From contig NZ_LZNS01000001.1 in assembly GCF_001984575.1 (NCBI RefSeq), positions 1-64,000 on the forward strand: a stretch of 64,000 nucleotides of DNA. Direction: 5' to 3'. Positions 59,667 to 64,000 of the stretch are shown here, piece after piece; the stretch's first letter is position 1, and the number at the start of each line of letters is the position of its first letter. The position numbers were made by a program, and so were the translations under genes. Below the pieces are notes generated by a model. It did not search any database, was not told the origin of the DNA, and was given only the letters and a program-made list of their open reading frames with translations. The DNA comes from Streptomyces sp. MP131-18. Lineage in GTDB: Bacteria; Actinomycetota; Actinomycetes; Streptomycetales; Streptomycetaceae.

Positions 59667-60596
59667 ATGCACGCACTCAACTCCGGGAGCCTGGCGGGTG
59701 TCTGGTCCACCGTGCTGCTGCCCGTCGTCCCGGACGAGACCATCGACTTCCGCCGCCTGGAAGCCGCGCTGGACGCCGTCCTCGGGGCGGGGGTGCACGG
59801 CGTCTACACCAACGGCACGGCCGGGGAGTTCCACACCCTGGAGGAGTCCGAGTGCGACCGGCTGCACGAGATGGTCGCCGCGCGGTGCACGGCTGCCGGC
59901 CTGCCGTTCCAGCTCGGGGCGGGCCACCCCAGCGGCCAGGTGTCGCTCGGGCGCATCAGGCGCGCCGCCGCGCTGCGGCCGGGCGCCGTTCAGGTCGTGC
60001 TGCCCGACTGGCTGCCCCTCTCCCCCGACGAGGTGCTGGACGCACTGCGGCGCATGGCGGGGGCGGCCGACGGGGTGCCGCTGGTGCTCTACAACCCGCC
60101 GTACGCGAAGACGCAGGTGAGCCGGGCGCTGCTCGCCCGCATCGCCGACGAACTGCCCGAGGTGATCGGCCTCAAGGTGCCGGGGGCCGAGGTCGCGAGC
60201 GGGCTGACGGAGCGTTTCGCGGTGTTCGTCGCGGGCCACACGCTGGCCTCGGCACGGCGCGAGGGGGCGGCCGGGTCGTACTCGAACGTGGCCTGTCTGA
60301 GCCCGGCGGGCGCGGTGCGCTGGTACGAGCTGATGACGGCCGACCCGGCGGCGGCGCTCGACGTCGAGAAGCGGTTGCGGGCCTTCCTCGACCGGCACGT
60401 CGCGCCGCTGGCGCGTGAGGGGTTCAGCGATCCGGCGCTGGACAAGGCGCTGTGCGCGGTCGGCGGCTGGGCCGAGGTCGGCACCCGCGTCCGCTGGCCG
60501 CACCGGTCGGTGCCGGAGGCGGCGGTGCCCGCGCTGCGCGAGGCGGCGGTGCGGGCCGTTCCCGAACTTCTGGCGGACCCGGTGGGCAGCCGCTGA
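59667..60596 (+). CDS. DapA-family (dihydrodipicolinate synthase-like) aldolase
   Basis: 309 residues from ATG 59667, preceded by GGGGAG. The barrel motifs are NGTAGEF (where DapA has the double-threonine TTGE), the Tyr in LYNPPY and the Schiff-base lysine in GLKVPG. The missing second threonine argues against true DapA; sialate-, KDG- or other pyruvate-aldolase activity is likelier. Confidence 0.86.
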   Translation: MHALNSGSLAGVWSTVLLPVVPDETIDFRRLEAALDAVLGAGVHGVYTNGTAGEFHTLEESECDRLHEMVAARCTAAGLPFQLGAGHPSGQVSLGRIRRAAALRPGAVQVVLPDWLPLSPDEVLDALRRMAGAADGVPLVLYNPPYAKTQVSRALLARIADELPEVIGLKVPGAEVASGLTERFAVFVAGHTLASARREGAAGSYSNVACLSPAGAVRWYELMTADPAAALDVEKRLRAFLDRHVAPLAREGFSDPALDKALCAVGGWAEVGTRVRWPHRSVPEAAVPALREAAVRAVPELLADPVGSR

Positions 60597-60799
60597 CGCC
60601 CTGGTCGCGGCGCCGCGCCGGACGGCCGTGGGGAGGGGAGGGCCCCGGCCCCGGCACGCATTCGGTGACCCGTGCGGCGGCGATTGCGTTCAGCGGCATC
60701 GCGAGGCAGGCGCCGCATACCGATTGCCCCCGGGCCCACGTCCGTGACGGGCACCCGCCCTTTTCCCGCTCCGACGCGCAGCCGGGCACACAGGTGAAA

Positions 60800-60842
60800 G
60801 CGGGTGCGCGAGGAGGCCATCACCCACCCCTCGCGCACCCGC
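60800..60842. terminator. Bidirectional hairpin between convergent genes
   Basis: A 14-bp perfect stem (60800-60813 with 60829-60842) and 15-base loop lie between the aldolase and DoxX stops. Confidence 0.75.
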
Positions 60843-60861
60843 GGTCCATGCGCGGGCCGGC

Positions 60862-63527
<2,666 letters not shown>

Positions 63528-63594
63528 TCAATGCGAGAACCGCCGCCGGGTGGTGACTGCCTCAGCACCCCGGATGGGTGATCGGCAGTCGGGT

Positions 63595-63608
63595 TGGGAG
63601 CGCTCCCA
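63595..63608. promoter_or_regulatory. CebR box
   Basis: TGGGAGCGCTCCCA, the exact 14-bp palindrome bound by the cellobiose-responsive repressor CebR in Streptomyces, 95 bases before the GH9 start. Predicts induction by cellobiose or cellotriose. Confidence 0.92.
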
Positions 63609-63704
63609 CCCGGCGGCGGCGGCTTTATCGTCCGGAGCCGACATGGCCCCGTCAATACTCTGATCGCTTTCGACTTCGAACGGTTCACGCCCGGAGTCGC
63701 CGCA

Positions 63705-63753
63705 CCCGCCCCGGATGACTTCACGACCCGTCGACACGGTCATCCGGGGCGGG
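63705..63753. terminator. Hairpin near the right edge
   Basis: A 15-bp perfect stem (63705-63719 with 63739-63753) with a 19-base loop. It probably ends a minus-strand transcript entering from beyond the window. Confidence 0.65.
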
Positions 63754-64000
63754 GGTCCGTTCCGCACCTGTTCGTCCCTGACAGGCGCGGAACGGGCGGC
63801 ACCCGCTGCCCACCGGACACCCCCTCCCGCAGGGGGTCCGGAGCGGCTGACACCACGGCAGGAAGCGGGGGCTGCGATCAGCTGCCGGCGCGCGTCCCAG
63901 GCGGTGACGCGCGCCGCGGGTTCACAGTCCCGCTCCCCGGCTGCGCCGGTTGAACGAGCTGCGACGGTTGACTTCCTGTATCCGCGTGCGGAGCGGCGGA
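63754..64000. other. Right edge, no gene recognised
   Basis: The final ~250 bases, with the stretch from 63501, are GC-rich and hold the GH9 promoter region on the left; no convincing coding frame was seen on either strand. Confidence 0.45.

Noticed and set aside
59667-60596. True dihydrodipicolinate synthase (dapA)
   Set aside because: The second active-site threonine is absent (NGTAGE) and no lysine genes are nearby.

Overview
The window is very GC-rich throughout, uses GTG starts freely, and carries families typical of filamentous actinomycetes: bldA-type TTA codon use, a CebR-type box, DUF574 methyltransferases, an AA10 LPMO and a type II polyketide cluster. It reads as a Streptomyces or close-relative chromosome region rich in accessory genes. 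I ran no searches; family names come from recognising motifs.

Region 1 (1-8631) is a compact terpenoid-type cluster on the minus strand. In transcription order it encodes a squalene-hopene-type class II cyclase, a UbiA-family prenyltransferase (overlapping the end of the cyclase-UbiA pair), a P450, an Mpo1-like (DUF962) protein, an O-methyltransferase fused to an uncharacterised C-terminal domain, and a second P450. Beyond the last gene lies an AT-rich stretch with four back-to-back hairpins whose loops are identical and whose stems differ. UbiA plus SHC-like cyclase suggests a prenylated-then-cyclised (meroterpenoid-like) product, but no aromatic-precursor or prenyl-diphosphate synthase gene is present.

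Region 2 (9041-15139) holds unrelated genes: a DUF574 methyltransferase with a TTA codon, a lipoprotein, an APH-like phosphotransferase, a secreted PQQ-type sugar dehydrogenase with CBM2, an alpha/beta hydrolase and an FMN reductase.

Region 3 (15441-39202) is an angucycline-type type II PKS cluster. The core order is oxygenase, TcmI-like cyclase, KS-alpha, KS-beta, ACP, ketoreductase, aromatase, oxygenase-reductase fusion, which I recall as the E-F-A-B-C-D-L-M order of urdamycin and gaudimycin clusters. Tailoring genes are a tandem-ABM oxygenase, a rare flavoprotein fused to the same tandem-ABM module, ferredoxin plus P450, a glycosyltransferase, an aminosugar N-methyltransferase, and a glucose-1-phosphate thymidylyltransferase broken by two indels. 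Two MFS exporters flank the set; one has a SoxR-like promoter with 19-bp spacing. Two regulators with degenerate receiver domains sit at the ends. Most deoxysugar genes are absent from this window.

Region 4 (40175-49184) is general metabolism and regulation: a small basic protein, RidA diverging from an N-acyl-D-amino-acid amidohydrolase with a tiny coupled leader ORF, MerR diverging from a broken imine-reductase-like gene with a hexanucleotide repeat, an SDR-EamA pair diverging from LysR, a VOC protein, a secreted SLT-type lysozyme-like protein and a GH26 enzyme.

Region 5 (49340-53575) is a four-gene operon for four-carbon acid sugars (KdgT-like permease, DtnK-like kinase, PdxA2-like dehydrogenase, DeoR regulator), with two identical 15-bp palindromes as likely operator sites. 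Region 6 (53683-64000) has an AA10 LPMO, a mycothiol-dependent isomerase-like protein, an ABC exporter pair, an Rv2466c-like DsbA-fold protein, an MmyB-type regulator, a DapA-family aldolase, and a GH9-CBM3c cellulase coupled to a DoxX gene and preceded by a perfect CebR box.
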